From NCBI RefSeq assembly GCF_004519545.1, contig NZ_SDKM01000016.1, forward strand, positions 45,682-109,681: 64,000 nucleotides of DNA. Reading direction: 5' to 3'. The DNA comes from Nocardioides guangzhouensis. Its GTDB lineage: Bacteria > Actinomycetota > Actinomycetes > Propionibacteriales > Nocardioidaceae. Position numbers and translations under genes: made by a program. Positions 48,612 through 57,245 of this stretch are shown here, in pieces (positions within the stretch are counted from its first letter, which is position 1; each line of letters starts with the position of its first letter). The notes under the pieces are model-generated. The model had not been told where the DNA came from. It saw nothing but the letters and a program-made list of their open reading frames with translations, and did not search any database.

Positions 48612-49916
48612 ATGGCGTCTGTGCCTGCGGCGCATCGCCGGCGGCGCGCATGGCCGCGCATCTCGTTGCTGCGCCGACTCGGCTGGGGCATCGGGGACCA
48701 GGCCGTGTCCAGCCTGACGAACTTCGTGGTGGCCGCCACGGCCGCCCACCAGCTCGACGCGACGCACCTCGGTGCCTACAGTCTCGCCTTCCTCACCTAC
48801 ACGGTCGCCCTGACGGCCTCCCGCGGCCTCGCCACCGATCCGCTCATGGTGCGGCTCAGCGGCTCGGATCCCGCGACGTGGCGGTCCGCGGTACGCCGTA
48901 GCACCGGTACCGCGACGGTCGTCGGTGTCACGGCCGGACTGATCGTGATGCTCGTGGCGCTCTACGTGCCGGCGCCGATCAGCGGTGCCATGCTCGCGCT
49001 CGGTCTCGTGCTCCCCTTCCTGCTGCTGCAGGACGCCTGGCGTTACGCCTTCTTCGTCGACGGCCGACCGAAGGCCGCGCTGGTGAACGACCTCGTGTGG
49101 GCGGCAGCTCTCGTGCCCACCATCACCGTGGTGGCGGAGATGAGCGAGCCGAGCGCCTTCGGGTTCGTCCTGGCGTGGGGCTGCAGTGCCGGTGTGGCGG
49201 CACTCGCCGGGTGCTGGCAGGCATGGTGCCTTCCCCGGCCCGGTCAGACCCGCGCCTGGCTCGTTGCTCACCGCGACCTGAATGTCCGGTTCATGATGGA
49301 GGGAATGGCCGGCAGCGGGTCCGGTCAGCTGCGCGCGTCCGGCGTCAGCTACACGCTCGGCCTGAGTGCGGTGGGGTACCTGCAGGTGGTCAACACGCTC
49401 ATGGGTCCCTTCCAGGTGCTCCTGCACGGATCCGGTGCCGTGTTCATCCCGGAGCTGGGAGTCCTCGCCCGCGAGAACCTGGACCGTGTGAGATCCGCGT
49501 GCCTGGTGCGGGGAATGGCCCTTGCGGCCGCGGCCCTCTCGTGGGGGCTGCTGCTCTGGATCCTGCTGCCCCACGGTCTGGGTCAGCTGGTCGTGGGCGA
49601 CCTGTGGGTGGAGGCCCGTCCGCTGGTCCCGCTGGCGACGGTCTCCCTGATGGGCACGAGCCTCATGGCCGGAGCGGGTGCCGGACTGCATGCGTTGGGT
49701 GGGGCCCGACGCAGCCTCCGGGTGATGCTGGCCTGCTCGACGCTCGTCGTCGTGCTCTCTGTCGGTGGCGCCGTCGTGGCGGGGTTGCCCGGCACCATGA
49801 TCGGAACGGCGATCGCCGCATGGACTGGCGTCGTACTGGCATGGCGTGCCCTCCGGAACCAGGTCGCCGAGGACCGGGCGCTGCGGGCCCAGGCGCTGCC
49901 AGAGGCCGTGTCGTGA
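48612..49916 (+). CDS. Wzx-like polysaccharide flippase
   Basis: 434-residue membrane protein with about twelve hydrophobic segments, as in the MATE/MVF/polysaccharide flippase superfamily. Examples are AVSSLTNFVVAATAAHQ, GVTAGLIVMLVALYVPAPIS, GAMLALGLVLPFLLLQDAW, AALSWGLLLWILLPHGLGQL and VMLACSTLVVVLSVGGAVVA. It would flip lipid-linked repeat units across the membrane before Wzy polymerisation. The ATG at 48612 is chosen; a TTG one codon upstream is possible. It overlaps the next glycosyltransferase by 4 nt. Confidence 0.88.
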   Translation: MASVPAAHRRRRAWPRISLLRRLGWGIGDQAVSSLTNFVVAATAAHQLDATHLGAYSLAFLTYTVALTASRGLATDPLMVRLSGSDPATWRSAVRRSTGTATVVGVTAGLIVMLVALYVPAPISGAMLALGLVLPFLLLQDAWRYAFFVDGRPKAALVNDLVWAAALVPTITVVAEMSEPSAFGFVLAWGCSAGVAALAGCWQAWCLPRPGQTRAWLVAHRDLNVRFMMEGMAGSGSGQLRASGVSYTLGLSAVGYLQVVNTLMGPFQVLLHGSGAVFIPELGVLARENLDRVRSACLVRGMALAAAALSWGLLLWILLPHGLGQLVVGDLWVEARPLVPLATVSLMGTSLMAGAGAGLHALGGARRSLRVMLACSTLVVVLSVGGAVVAGLPGTMIGTAIAAWTGVVLAWRALRNQVAEDRALRAQALPEAVS

Positions 49917-51223
49917 CCACCACGGCCGACTCGAGGTCGCGGCACCACGTGCCGCTGGTCGTCGCGATGCTGGCTCGAGACCAGGGGATCACCGGGGTGC
50001 ACACGCACGTGCGTCAGCTGCGCGAGCACGTCGCGGCAGGATCCGGAGAAGCACCGCAGCTCGTCACACCACGAACCTGGGCCGGGTCCAGTCCCTGGCG
50101 ACGGCTGGTGATCCTGGCGGTGTTCGCGGTCTCGCCGGTGCTCGAGAGGGTGAGCAGCGCGGCACACGTCCGGTGGTACCGCCGCTCACACGAGGTCTTC
50201 CTCCGCTGGGCCCTGCGCCACGAGCTTGCGCGCACCGGACCGTGCGTGGTCTACGTGCACTGCCCGGTATCTGCCCGGGCCGCGCTGCGGGCCCGGAGTG
50301 GTCCCGAGCAGCGGGTCGTGCTGGCGGTCCACTTCGTGAGCTCGCAGTCCGACGAGTGGGCGCACCGCTCCTACATCTCGTGGAACGGCCGCACCCATCG
50401 GGCGATCCGCCGGCTCGAGCGGCAGGTCGTGCCCACGGTCGACGGTCTCGTGTACGTCTCGCGCTGGGCGCAGCGCGCTCTGCTGGAGTGGCTGCCCGAG
50501 GCGGCACAGGTCCCGAGTCGCGTCGTGACGAACTTCGTCGGTCGTCCCGCGGCCGCACGACCGGGTCCGCGCCGCGGGGACCTGGTGTCCGTGGGGAACC
50601 TGCTGCCGGTGAAGAACCACGGCTACCTGTTCCAGATCCTGGCCGAGGCCCGGTCGCGTGGACAGGTCTACACCCTGGACCTCTTCGGTGAGGGCATCGA
50701 GCACGCACGTCTCGCCCGCCTGGCAGAGGAGCTCGGCATCGCGGAGCAGGTCCGGTTCCTCGGCTTCCAGCCCGACGTCGAGGAGAAGCTGCCGGGATAT
50801 GTCGCCTACGTGCACTCGTCGTACTCCGAGTCGTCGTGCATCGCGGTCATGGAGGCCATGGCCGCCGGGCTGCCGGTGGTCACGACGGATGCGGGGGCCC
50901 TGGCCGAGCTCATCGACGACCCGGAGGAGGGCCGGTACTGGCCCCTGGACGAGCCGGCGCGTGCGGCCGACGTGCTGGTCGGGCTGCTGGCCTCGGAGGC
51001 CGAGACGAAGCGCGCCGGGCTCGCTGCCCGGGCGCGCTTCGAGCGGGACTACGCCGCGGACGTCGTGGTCCCTCGCCTGATCAGCTTCCTCGAGACGGTG
51101 GGTGCGACGCACGCGCCCGATCTCGCTCTCCGGGGCCCCGATGCGCCGGCTCGTGTCGGGCAGGGCCCGGTCGAGTCGTCCTCGCGCCGAGCCGAGCACG
51201 CGCGTGACGACGGTGGTGCGTAG
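49913..51223 (+). CDS. Glycosyltransferase family 4 protein
   Basis: 436-residue GT-B glycosyltransferase. The acceptor domain includes LARDQGITGVHTHVRQLREH, and the donor domain DLVSVGNLLPVKNHGYLFQI, LDLFGEGIEHARLARLAEEL, EQVRFLGFQPDVEEKLPG and the E-x7-E region YSESSCIAVMEAMAAGLPVV. The GTG start overlaps the flippase stop as GTGA. A low-complexity Arg/Asp-rich tail of about 35 residues ends the protein. Confidence 0.92.
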   Translation: MTTTADSRSRHHVPLVVAMLARDQGITGVHTHVRQLREHVAAGSGEAPQLVTPRTWAGSSPWRRLVILAVFAVSPVLERVSSAAHVRWYRRSHEVFLRWALRHELARTGPCVVYVHCPVSARAALRARSGPEQRVVLAVHFVSSQSDEWAHRSYISWNGRTHRAIRRLERQVVPTVDGLVYVSRWAQRALLEWLPEAAQVPSRVVTNFVGRPAAARPGPRRGDLVSVGNLLPVKNHGYLFQILAEARSRGQVYTLDLFGEGIEHARLARLAEELGIAEQVRFLGFQPDVEEKLPGYVAYVHSSYSESSCIAVMEAMAAGLPVVTTDAGALAELIDDPEEGRYWPLDEPARAADVLVGLLASEAETKRAGLAARARFERDYAADVVVPRLISFLETVGATHAPDLALRGPDAPARVGQGPVESSSRRAEHARDDGGA

Positions 51224-51244
51224 CGCGAACGAGCCGTTGCCGGC

Positions 51245-51814
51245 TCACGGGTGATGCGTCGCCTGCACGTCGCCGAGCCGGTCGCGCAGCTGGGACATCG
51301 GGAGCGCAGCACGGTCGGCCTCGGACATCACGGTGGGAGGCAGCGGCCATGGGATGGCCAGCTCCGGGTCGTCCCACGCGATGGTGAGCGCCTCGGACGG
51401 GTCGTGCTCCCGGTCGATGCGGTACGACGTGTCCGCGGGGTCGGTGAGCGCCTGGAACCCGTGGGCGCACCCGGCGGGGATGTAGATCGACTCCTGGGTG
51501 TCGCCGTCGAGGTCGAACGACTCCCAGCGGCCGTACGTCGGGGACCCGGGCCGCAGGTCGACCACCACGTCGAAGATCCGCCCGTGCGAGCACCGCACGA
51601 GCTTGGCCTCGCCCCGGCCCACCCGGAGGTGCAGGGCACGCACCACGCCGAGGGCTGACCGCGACATGCTGTCCTGCACGAACGAGTCCGGATCCACCCC
51701 GGCGTCCCGGGCCACCTCCGCGTCGAACGTGCGGCTGAAGAAGCCGCGCTCGTCCCGGTGCGGGGTGGGACGGAACCTCACTAGTCCGGGGATGCCTGTC
51801 GGCATGAACTCCAT
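51245..51814 (-). CDS. dTDP-4-dehydrorhamnose 3,5-epimerase (RmlC)-like protein
   Basis: 189-residue cupin of the RmlC family. FRPTPHRDERGFFSRTF, GVVRALHLRVGRGEAKLVRC (catalytic His62) and IYIPAGCAHGFQAL are characteristic; WDDPELAIPWP ends the domain. Tyr131 is kept, but the second conserved active-site Tyr is replaced by His137 (DREHDPSEA). Changes here occur in relatives that epimerise only one carbon or isomerise other sugars. No RmlA, RmlB or RmlD gene is in the window, so the substrate may be made elsewhere or may not be dTDP-linked. It is transcribed against its neighbours. Confidence 0.88.
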   Translation of the reverse strand: MEFMPTGIPGLVRFRPTPHRDERGFFSRTFDAEVARDAGVDPDSFVQDSMSRSALGVVRALHLRVGRGEAKLVRCSHGRIFDVVVDLRPGSPTYGRWESFDLDGDTQESIYIPAGCAHGFQALTDPADTSYRIDREHDPSEALTIAWDDPELAIPWPLPPTVMSEADRAALPMSQLRDRLGDVQATHHP

Positions 51815-51947
51815 GGCCTAGCCCCTCCCTTGGTCTTCCCCCAGTGTTTCCCATCGCCGCGTATCCGGGGCGGACTTTCTTGACACCCTTCTAGGCAGCG
51901 CCCGAGCGGCGCCATTCGGGGATGTACCACCAAGGGGGGAAACCACG
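51815..51947. promoter_or_regulatory. Divergent gap with CCCCAGT motif and TTGACA
   Basis: 133 bp between the RmlC-like gene and the methyltransferase gene. CCCCAGT lies at 51839-51845 in TCTTCCCCCAGTGTTTCCC, 109 bp before the methyltransferase start. TTGACA at 51880-51885 is a perfect -35 hexamer, but a matching -10 is not clear. AAGGGGGGAA at about 51931-51940 is the ribosome site of the plus-strand gene. Confidence 0.4.
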
Positions 51948-53177
51948 GTGTCCAATCCGCTGTGCCGTCTGTGCGGCAGCGAGCTCACGCACACGTTCGT
52001 CGACCTGGGCATGTCGCCTCCGTGCGAGAGCTACCTCAGTGCCGACCAGATCGACGCCGGGGAGGTGTTCTACCCGCTCCACGTCAGAGTGTGCTCGGAG
52101 TGCCTGCTCGTCCAGCTCCCGGCCTACATCCCGGCCGAGGACATCTTCACCGACTACGCCTACTTCTCGTCGTACTCGGACTCGTGGGTGCAGCACGCGA
52201 AGGACTTCGTCGACACTGCCGTGGAGCGCCTGGGGCTCGGCAAGGGCTCGTTCGTCGTGGAGGTCGCGAGCAACGACGGATACCTGCTCCAGCACAGCGT
52301 GGCCCGCGGCATCCGCTCGCTGGGCATCGAGCCGGCGGCCAACGTGGCCGAGGCGGCGGTGGCCCGCGGCGTGCCGACCGAGGTGATGTTCCTCGGCGAG
52401 GAGAGCGGGTCGAAGGTGGCCGAGGTGCACGGCAAGGCCGACCTGGTCTGCGCGAACAACGTGTTCGCACACGTGCCCGACATCGTCGACTTCAGCAAGG
52501 GGCTGCGCTCGCTGCTCGCCGACGACGGCACGCTCAGCATCGAGATCCCGCACCTGCTGCGGCTGATCGAGGGCAACGAGTACGACACGATCTACCACGA
52601 GCACTTCTGCTACGTCTCGCTGCTCACGACGCAGCGGGTGCTCGCGGCGGCGGGTCTCACCGTCGTCGACGTGGAGGAGCTGCCGAGCCACGGGGGCTCG
52701 TTGCGCACCTGGTCGATGCCGACCGAGTCCGCCGGGGAGCCGTCGACCGCGGTCGCCCGGGTGCTGGCGGACGAGGCGGCGGCCGGTCTGCACACGCTGG
52801 AGGGACATGCCGGCTTCGCGGGGTCGGTCGCGAAGGTCCGCAACGACCTGCTGGAGTTCCTCATCGGCTGCTCGCGCGAGGGCCGGAAGGTCGTCGCGTA
52901 CGGCGCCCCGGGCAAGGGCAACACCCTGCTCAACCACTGCGGGATCCGCAGCGACCTGGTGGAGTTCAGCGTCGACCGGAACCCGCACAAGCACGGGAAG
53001 TTCCTGCCGGGGACGCACATCCCGATCCATCCCGTCGAGGCGCTGGCCGAGGCCCGCCCCGACTACGTGCTGATCATGCCTTGGAACCTGCGCAAGGAGA
53101 TCAGCTCCCAGCTCGAGTACGTACGCGAGTGGGGCGGCCAGCTGGTGGTGGCGCTGCCCGAGCTCGAGATCTTCTGA
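51948..53177 (+). CDS. Class I SAM-dependent methyltransferase, TDP-sugar C-methyltransferase-like
   Basis: 409-residue protein with the three-part architecture of sugar C-methyltransferases such as TylCIII: an N-terminal zinc site (NPLCRLCGSELTHTF and VRVCSECLLVQLP), a central SAM-binding domain (SFVVEVASNDGYLLQHSVAR; DLVCANNVFAHVPDIVDF) with the catalytic region YDTIYHEHFCYVSLLTTQRV, and a C-terminal domain (VVAYGAPGKGNTLLNHCGIR). It should methylate a carbon of a keto-sugar nucleotide. GTG start with G-rich ribosome site. The cytidylyltransferase follows after 13 bp. Confidence 0.9.
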   Translation: MSNPLCRLCGSELTHTFVDLGMSPPCESYLSADQIDAGEVFYPLHVRVCSECLLVQLPAYIPAEDIFTDYAYFSSYSDSWVQHAKDFVDTAVERLGLGKGSFVVEVASNDGYLLQHSVARGIRSLGIEPAANVAEAAVARGVPTEVMFLGEESGSKVAEVHGKADLVCANNVFAHVPDIVDFSKGLRSLLADDGTLSIEIPHLLRLIEGNEYDTIYHEHFCYVSLLTTQRVLAAAGLTVVDVEELPSHGGSLRTWSMPTESAGEPSTAVARVLADEAAAGLHTLEGHAGFAGSVAKVRNDLLEFLIGCSREGRKVVAYGAPGKGNTLLNHCGIRSDLVEFSVDRNPHKHGKFLPGTHIPIHPVEALAEARPDYVLIMPWNLRKEISSQLEYVREWGGQLVVALPELEIF

Positions 53178-53190
53178 CGGGGAGCCAGAC

Positions 53191-54036
53191 GTGAAGGTCG
53201 TTCTGTTCTGCGGGGGACTCGGTATGCGGATGCGTGCCGACAACCAGTCGTTGCCCAAGCCGATGATGCCGATCGGCAGTCGGCCCGTGCTGTGGCACGT
53301 GATGCGCTACTACGCCCACTTCGGGCACACCGAGTTCGTCCTGTGCCTGGGCTACGGCGCCCAGGCGGTGAAGGACTACTTCCTCGACTACCGCGAGACC
53401 GCGTCCAACGACTTCGTGCTGACCAAGGGCGGCCAGCACGTGGAGATGCTGAGCACGGACATCAGCGACTGGACGATCACGTTCATCGACACCGGCATGG
53501 ACACGGCGATCGGGGAGCGGCTGCGCCGGGTCCGCCCGTACCTCGAGGGCGACGAGTTCTTCCTCGCGAACTACGGGGACGTGCTCACCGACGCCCCGAT
53601 GAACGACCTCATCGAGGAGTTCGCCGGGACCGACGCGGTCGCGCAGTTCCTCGCCGTCAAGCCGCAGGACTCCTTCCACGTGGTCGACGTGGGTCCCGAC
53701 GGGCGGGTGTCGGGCCTGGTGCCGGTCGCCGACATGGACATGCGCATCAACGGCGGCTACTTCGTGCTGCGCCAGGGCATCTTCGACTACCTCGACGAGG
53801 GCGACGACCTGGTGATGGACGGGTGCGTGAAGGCGGCCCGGCTCGGCAAGGTCCGCGCCGTCCCGTACGGCGGGTTCTGGGCGCCGATGGACACCCTCAA
53901 GGAGCGCACCGCCCTGGAGTCGCAGTACAAGCAGGGCATCAGCCCGTGGGCCTTGTGGCGCGACCATCCGGTCGAGGCGGGGCGCCCGGTGCTGCCGGTC
54001 GAGCCCGAGCTGACCGCGGTCAACGGGACGCGCTGA
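53191..54036 (+). CDS. Glucose-1-phosphate cytidylyltransferase (RfbF)-like nucleotidyltransferase
   Basis: 281-residue sugar nucleotidyltransferase. The N-terminus is VKVVLFCGGLGMRMRADNQS followed by LPKPMMPIGSRPVLWHVMRY, and CLGYGAQAVKDYFLDY and NYGDVLTDAP match the cytidylyltransferase subgroup rather than RmlA. It would activate a hexose 1-phosphate as CDP-sugar. No recognisable CDP-glucose 4,6-dehydratase gene lies next to it, so the downstream fate of the product is unclear. Ribosome site GGGGAG precedes the GTG. Confidence 0.87.
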   Translation: MKVVLFCGGLGMRMRADNQSLPKPMMPIGSRPVLWHVMRYYAHFGHTEFVLCLGYGAQAVKDYFLDYRETASNDFVLTKGGQHVEMLSTDISDWTITFIDTGMDTAIGERLRRVRPYLEGDEFFLANYGDVLTDAPMNDLIEEFAGTDAVAQFLAVKPQDSFHVVDVGPDGRVSGLVPVADMDMRINGGYFVLRQGIFDYLDEGDDLVMDGCVKAARLGKVRAVPYGGFWAPMDTLKERTALESQYKQGISPWALWRDHPVEAGRPVLPVEPELTAVNGTR

Positions 54037-54247
54037 GCCGGAACGGCGCCGGGACGGCCACCGCAGCGCGCGCCAGCCGTGCGCCGACGCCGTACCCACC
54101 CCAGTGGATCCCTCGGGGTGTCCGGGGTCCGAGTGGACCAGCCCACGACCCGGGAGGACCATGCAGCAGTGTCCTACGGGACGATGCCGCCACCCGATCG
54201 ATTCGGATAGCGTGGCTATTCACCCGACCGCGTCAGAGGGGGGCGAC
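54037..54247 (+). promoter_or_regulatory. Intergenic region with CCCCAGT motif upstream of the deacetylase unit
   Basis: 211 bp without a gene. CCCCAGT lies at 54099-54105 (CCCACCCCAGTGGATCCC). TAGCGT at 54208-54213 within ATAGCGTGGCTAT (a 5-bp inverted repeat) is a possible -10. GAGGGGGG at 54237-54243 is the ribosome site of the next gene. The gap divides the sugar operon into two units. Confidence 0.4.
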
Positions 54248-54898
54248 ATGATCGGGCTGACCCTGCCGACGGGTGCGCTCGAGGTGCTGTGCCTCGGTGC
54301 CCACCCCGACGACATCGAGATCGGCTGTGGGGGGACGCTGCTGCGGCTCGCGCGACGGCCCGGCCTGCGCCTGTCCGGCGCAGTGCTCACCGGCAGGCCC
54401 GACCGGGTCGACGAGGCACGCGGCGCCCTGGACCGCTTCGTCCCGGGGGCGAAGCTCGAGGCCTTCGGTCTCCCCGACGGTCGGCTCCCGGCCCACTGGG
54501 ACGCGGTGAAGGAGTCGCTCGAAGGACTGGCCGCGGCCGGCCGCGCGGACCTGGTGCTGGTACCGCGGGTGGACGACGCGCACCAGGACCACCGCCTGGT
54601 GGGCCGCCTGGCGACCACGGTCTGGCGGAACGCGCTCGTGCTGCACTACGAGATCCCGAAGTGGGACGGGGACATGGCGGCCCCCACGCACTATGTCGGG
54701 CTGAGTGCGGAGGACGCCCACCGGAAGGTGGAGCTCCTCGACGAGTCCTACCCGAGCCAGGCCGACCGCGACTGGTGGGACGACGAGATGTTCCTCGGGC
54801 TGATGCGTATCAGGGGCATGGAGTCGCGGCACCAGTACGCCGAGGCCTTCTTCGCAGGGAAGGTACTGATCGACCCGACCGGGGAGGGGGAGTCGTGA
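54248..54898 (+). CDS. PIG-L/LmbE family deacetylase
   Basis: 216-residue zinc-dependent N-deacetylase fold. The metal motif is LCLGAHPDDIEIGCGGTLLR, with the third ligand in DDAHQDHRLVGRL. Family members deacetylate GlcNAc-containing molecules (mycothiol or GPI precursors, antibiotics). Here it probably removes an acetyl group from a sugar intermediate of the locus. Start ATG 54248 with GAGGGGGG upstream; ends in a GTGA overlap with the PLP enzyme. Confidence 0.9.
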   Translation: MIGLTLPTGALEVLCLGAHPDDIEIGCGGTLLRLARRPGLRLSGAVLTGRPDRVDEARGALDRFVPGAKLEAFGLPDGRLPAHWDAVKESLEGLAAAGRADLVLVPRVDDAHQDHRLVGRLATTVWRNALVLHYEIPKWDGDMAAPTHYVGLSAEDAHRKVELLDESYPSQADRDWWDDEMFLGLMRIRGMESRHQYAEAFFAGKVLIDPTGEGES

Positions 54899-56349
54899 CG
54901 ATGACGGAGCCTGACCCTCGCGCACCGGCGGAGGGCGCAGCGGCGACCGGACGCTACGCGGCGTCGAACGCCGCGCAGCAGCGGCTGCACGAGCTCGTGC
55001 CCGGCGGGGCACACACCTACGCCCGTGGTGCCGACCAGTACCCCGAGGACATGGCGCCGATCCTGGTCCGGGGTCGCGGTGCCCGGGTGGTCGACCTCGA
55101 CGGCCACGAGTACGTCGAGTACGGCATGGGGTTGCGGTCGGTCACGCTGGGGCACGCGTACCAGCCCGTCGTCGAGGCGGTACGACGCGCCATCGGTGAA
55201 GGCACCAGCTTCACGCGACCCACCGAGCTGGAGCTGCGGGCGGCGGAGACCTTCCTGGCGCAGGTGCCCGGCGCCGACATGGTGAAGTTCACCAAGAACG
55301 GCTCCGACGCGACGACGGCGGCGGTCAAGCTGGCCCGCGCCGCCACCGGGCGCCGGCACGTCGCGATCTGCCGCAGCCAGCCCTTCTTCTCCACCGACGA
55401 CTGGTTCATCGGCACCACGCCGATGAACGCGGGCACCCTTCCGGAGGAGAGCGCGCTGACGCTGGGCTTCGACTACAACGACCTGGACTCGCTGCGGGCC
55501 GTGCTGGCGGCACACCCGGGCGACGTCGCGTGCGTGATCCTCGAGGCGGGCACGGCCCTCGCCGAGCCCGCGCCGGGCTTCCTCGAGGGTTTGCGGGCGC
55601 TCGCCGACCGGGACGGCTTCGTGCTGGTCTTCGACGAGATGATCACCGGGATGCGGTGGTCGCTGCACGGCGCCCAGCACGTCTACGGCGTCACCCCGGA
55701 CCTCTCGACCTGGGGGAAGGCCCTCGGCAACGGGTTCGCGATCTCGGCACTGGCCGGCCGACGGGAGCTCATGGAGCTCGGCGGGCTGCGCACCTCCGGG
55801 CGGCGGGTCTTCCTGCTCTCGACCACGCACGGACCCGAGACGGCCGGGCTGGCGGCGTACCTCGCCGTCGAGCGCTCCTACCGCGAGCGGGACGTGGTCG
55901 GAGAGATGGAACGCCAAGGGGTGAAGCTGGCCGAGGCGGTCACCGAGGAGATCCGGGTCGCCGGGCTGGAGGACCACGTGGAGGTGACGGGGCGCCCGTC
56001 GTGCCTGGTCTTCGTGACCCGCGACGCCGACGGGAAGCCGTCGCAGGCCCACCGGACCCTCTTCCTGCAGGAGCTCCTCAAGCACGGGGTGCTGGGCCAG
56101 TCGTTCGTGATCTCCGCCGCTCACACCGACGAGGACATCGAGCTCACGGTCGGGGCCGTGCGACACGCGTTGCAGGTCTACCGCCGGAGCCTGGGCGCGG
56201 GAGGCGTCGACGGCCTGTTGCACGGCCGTCCGGTCGCGCCCGCCCTACGGGAGCGTTCGACTCCCCGCAGACTCGGCAGCACGGGGGCTGTCGTGAACCA
56301 AGGAGAACAACACCATGACCAGCATCATCGTCGACCCGACCATCAGTGA
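54895..56349 (+). CDS. Class III PLP enzyme, glutamate-1-semialdehyde aminomutase-like
   Basis: 484-residue PLP-dependent enzyme. LHELVPGGAHTYARGADQYP and VVDLDGHEYVEYGMGLRSVT begin the fold; FVLVFDEMITGMRW holds the cofactor Asp, and the PLP Lys lies in LSTWGKALGNGFAISAL. The similarity is to HemL but the setting, between a deacetylase and an oxygenase in a polysaccharide locus, argues for a sugar aminotransferase or aminomutase. The C-terminus extends 35 bases into the next gene and has a low-complexity His-rich tail. Start GTG 54895; ATG 54901 is an alternative. Confidence 0.88.
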   Translation: MTMTEPDPRAPAEGAAATGRYAASNAAQQRLHELVPGGAHTYARGADQYPEDMAPILVRGRGARVVDLDGHEYVEYGMGLRSVTLGHAYQPVVEAVRRAIGEGTSFTRPTELELRAAETFLAQVPGADMVKFTKNGSDATTAAVKLARAATGRRHVAICRSQPFFSTDDWFIGTTPMNAGTLPEESALTLGFDYNDLDSLRAVLAAHPGDVACVILEAGTALAEPAPGFLEGLRALADRDGFVLVFDEMITGMRWSLHGAQHVYGVTPDLSTWGKALGNGFAISALAGRRELMELGGLRTSGRRVFLLSTTHGPETAGLAAYLAVERSYRERDVVGEMERQGVKLAEAVTEEIRVAGLEDHVEVTGRPSCLVFVTRDADGKPSQAHRTLFLQELLKHGVLGQSFVISAAHTDEDIELTVGAVRHALQVYRRSLGAGGVDGLLHGRPVAPALRERSTPRRLGSTGAVVNQGEQHHDQHHRRPDHQ

Positions 56350-57232
56350 CGACCAGCGACGCGAGCTCCTCTACCGAGGTGAGCTGTTCGTGCACACCGA
56401 CTCACCGGCGATCCGTGAGTTCGTCGCCTTCACGCGGGGGATGGTCGAGGAGGCTTTCGGGGGGCGCGATCCGGAGAGCGCGCAGCACGAGATGGACGTC
56501 GAGTCCTACGCGATGACGCTGGCACGTCTCAAGCCGGCGTTCATCCACCACCCGGACTCGAAGACCCACCTGCGTGCCATCCTCACCGAGCACGGCTGCG
56601 ACCCGGACCTGACCTACTTCGACGTCCCGCGGCTGCGCACGTCCACGTCGGACGACTACCTCACGACCGGCATCGCCTACGCGTTCCACGCGCACCGGGA
56701 CACGTGGTACTCCGCGCCGATGATGCAGGTGAACTGGTGGCTCCCGATCTACGACGTGGAGCCCGACAACGTGGTCGCGTTCCACCCGGCGTACTTCGAC
56801 CGGGCCATCTCCAACGGGAGCGCGAACTACAACTACTACGAGTGGAACCGCGACAGCCGCGCGATCGCGGCCACCCAGATCGGTGTCGACACCAGGGTGC
56901 AGCCGAAGCCCGAGGAGGAGATCGACCTCGAGCCGCAGATCCGGCCGGTGCCGCCGGTCGGCGGAATGATGGTGTTCTCCGGCGCGCAGCTGCACTCGTC
57001 GGTCCCCAACACGTCGGGCCGGACCCGGATCAGCGTCGACTTCCGCACGGTCCACCGCTCCGACGTCCAGGCCCGCCGCGGTGCACCGAACGTGGACTCG
57101 CACTGCACCGGCACCACCCTGCGCGACTACCTCCGGGTGACCGACCTGGAGCGCCTGCCCGCAGATGTCATCGCGCCGTTCGACGAGGGCGTTCCCGAGG
57201 AGCTCCTCGCGCACGCCGTCTACACAGGTTGA
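56315..57232 (+). CDS. Probable Fe(II)/2-oxoglutarate-type oxygenase
   Basis: 305-residue protein with a double-stranded beta-helix dioxygenase pattern. The H-x-D iron motif is H127-R-D129 in [20 protein letters not shown], and the distal His227 plus an Arg are in [21 protein letters not shown] do not recognise a characterised homologue. It would hydroxylate or otherwise oxidise a sugar or a sugar-linked amine of this operon. AAGGAGAA lies 7 nt before the ATG. The start lies inside the end of the preceding gene. Confidence 0.72.
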   Translation: MTSIIVDPTISDDQRRELLYRGELFVHTDSPAIREFVAFTRGMVEEAFGGRDPESAQHEMDVESYAMTLARLKPAFIHHPDSKTHLRAILTEHGCDPDLTYFDVPRLRTSTSDDYLTTGIAYAFHAHRDTWYSAPMMQVNWWLPIYDVEPDNVVAFHPAYFDRAISNGSANYNYYEWNRDSRAIAATQIGVDTRVQPKPEEEIDLEPQIRPVPPVGGMMVFSGAQLHSSVPNTSGRTRISVDFRTVHRSDVQARRGAPNVDSHCTGTTLRDYLRVTDLERLPADVIAPFDEGVPEELLAHAVYTG

Positions 57233-57245
57233 GGGAGAAGAGAAG

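Noticed and set aside
54895..56349. Heme-pathway HemL (glutamate-1-semialdehyde aminomutase)
   Set aside because: The neighbourhood is a sugar operon, and the N- and C-terminal parts deviate from HemL; heme genes in this window lie 45 kb away.
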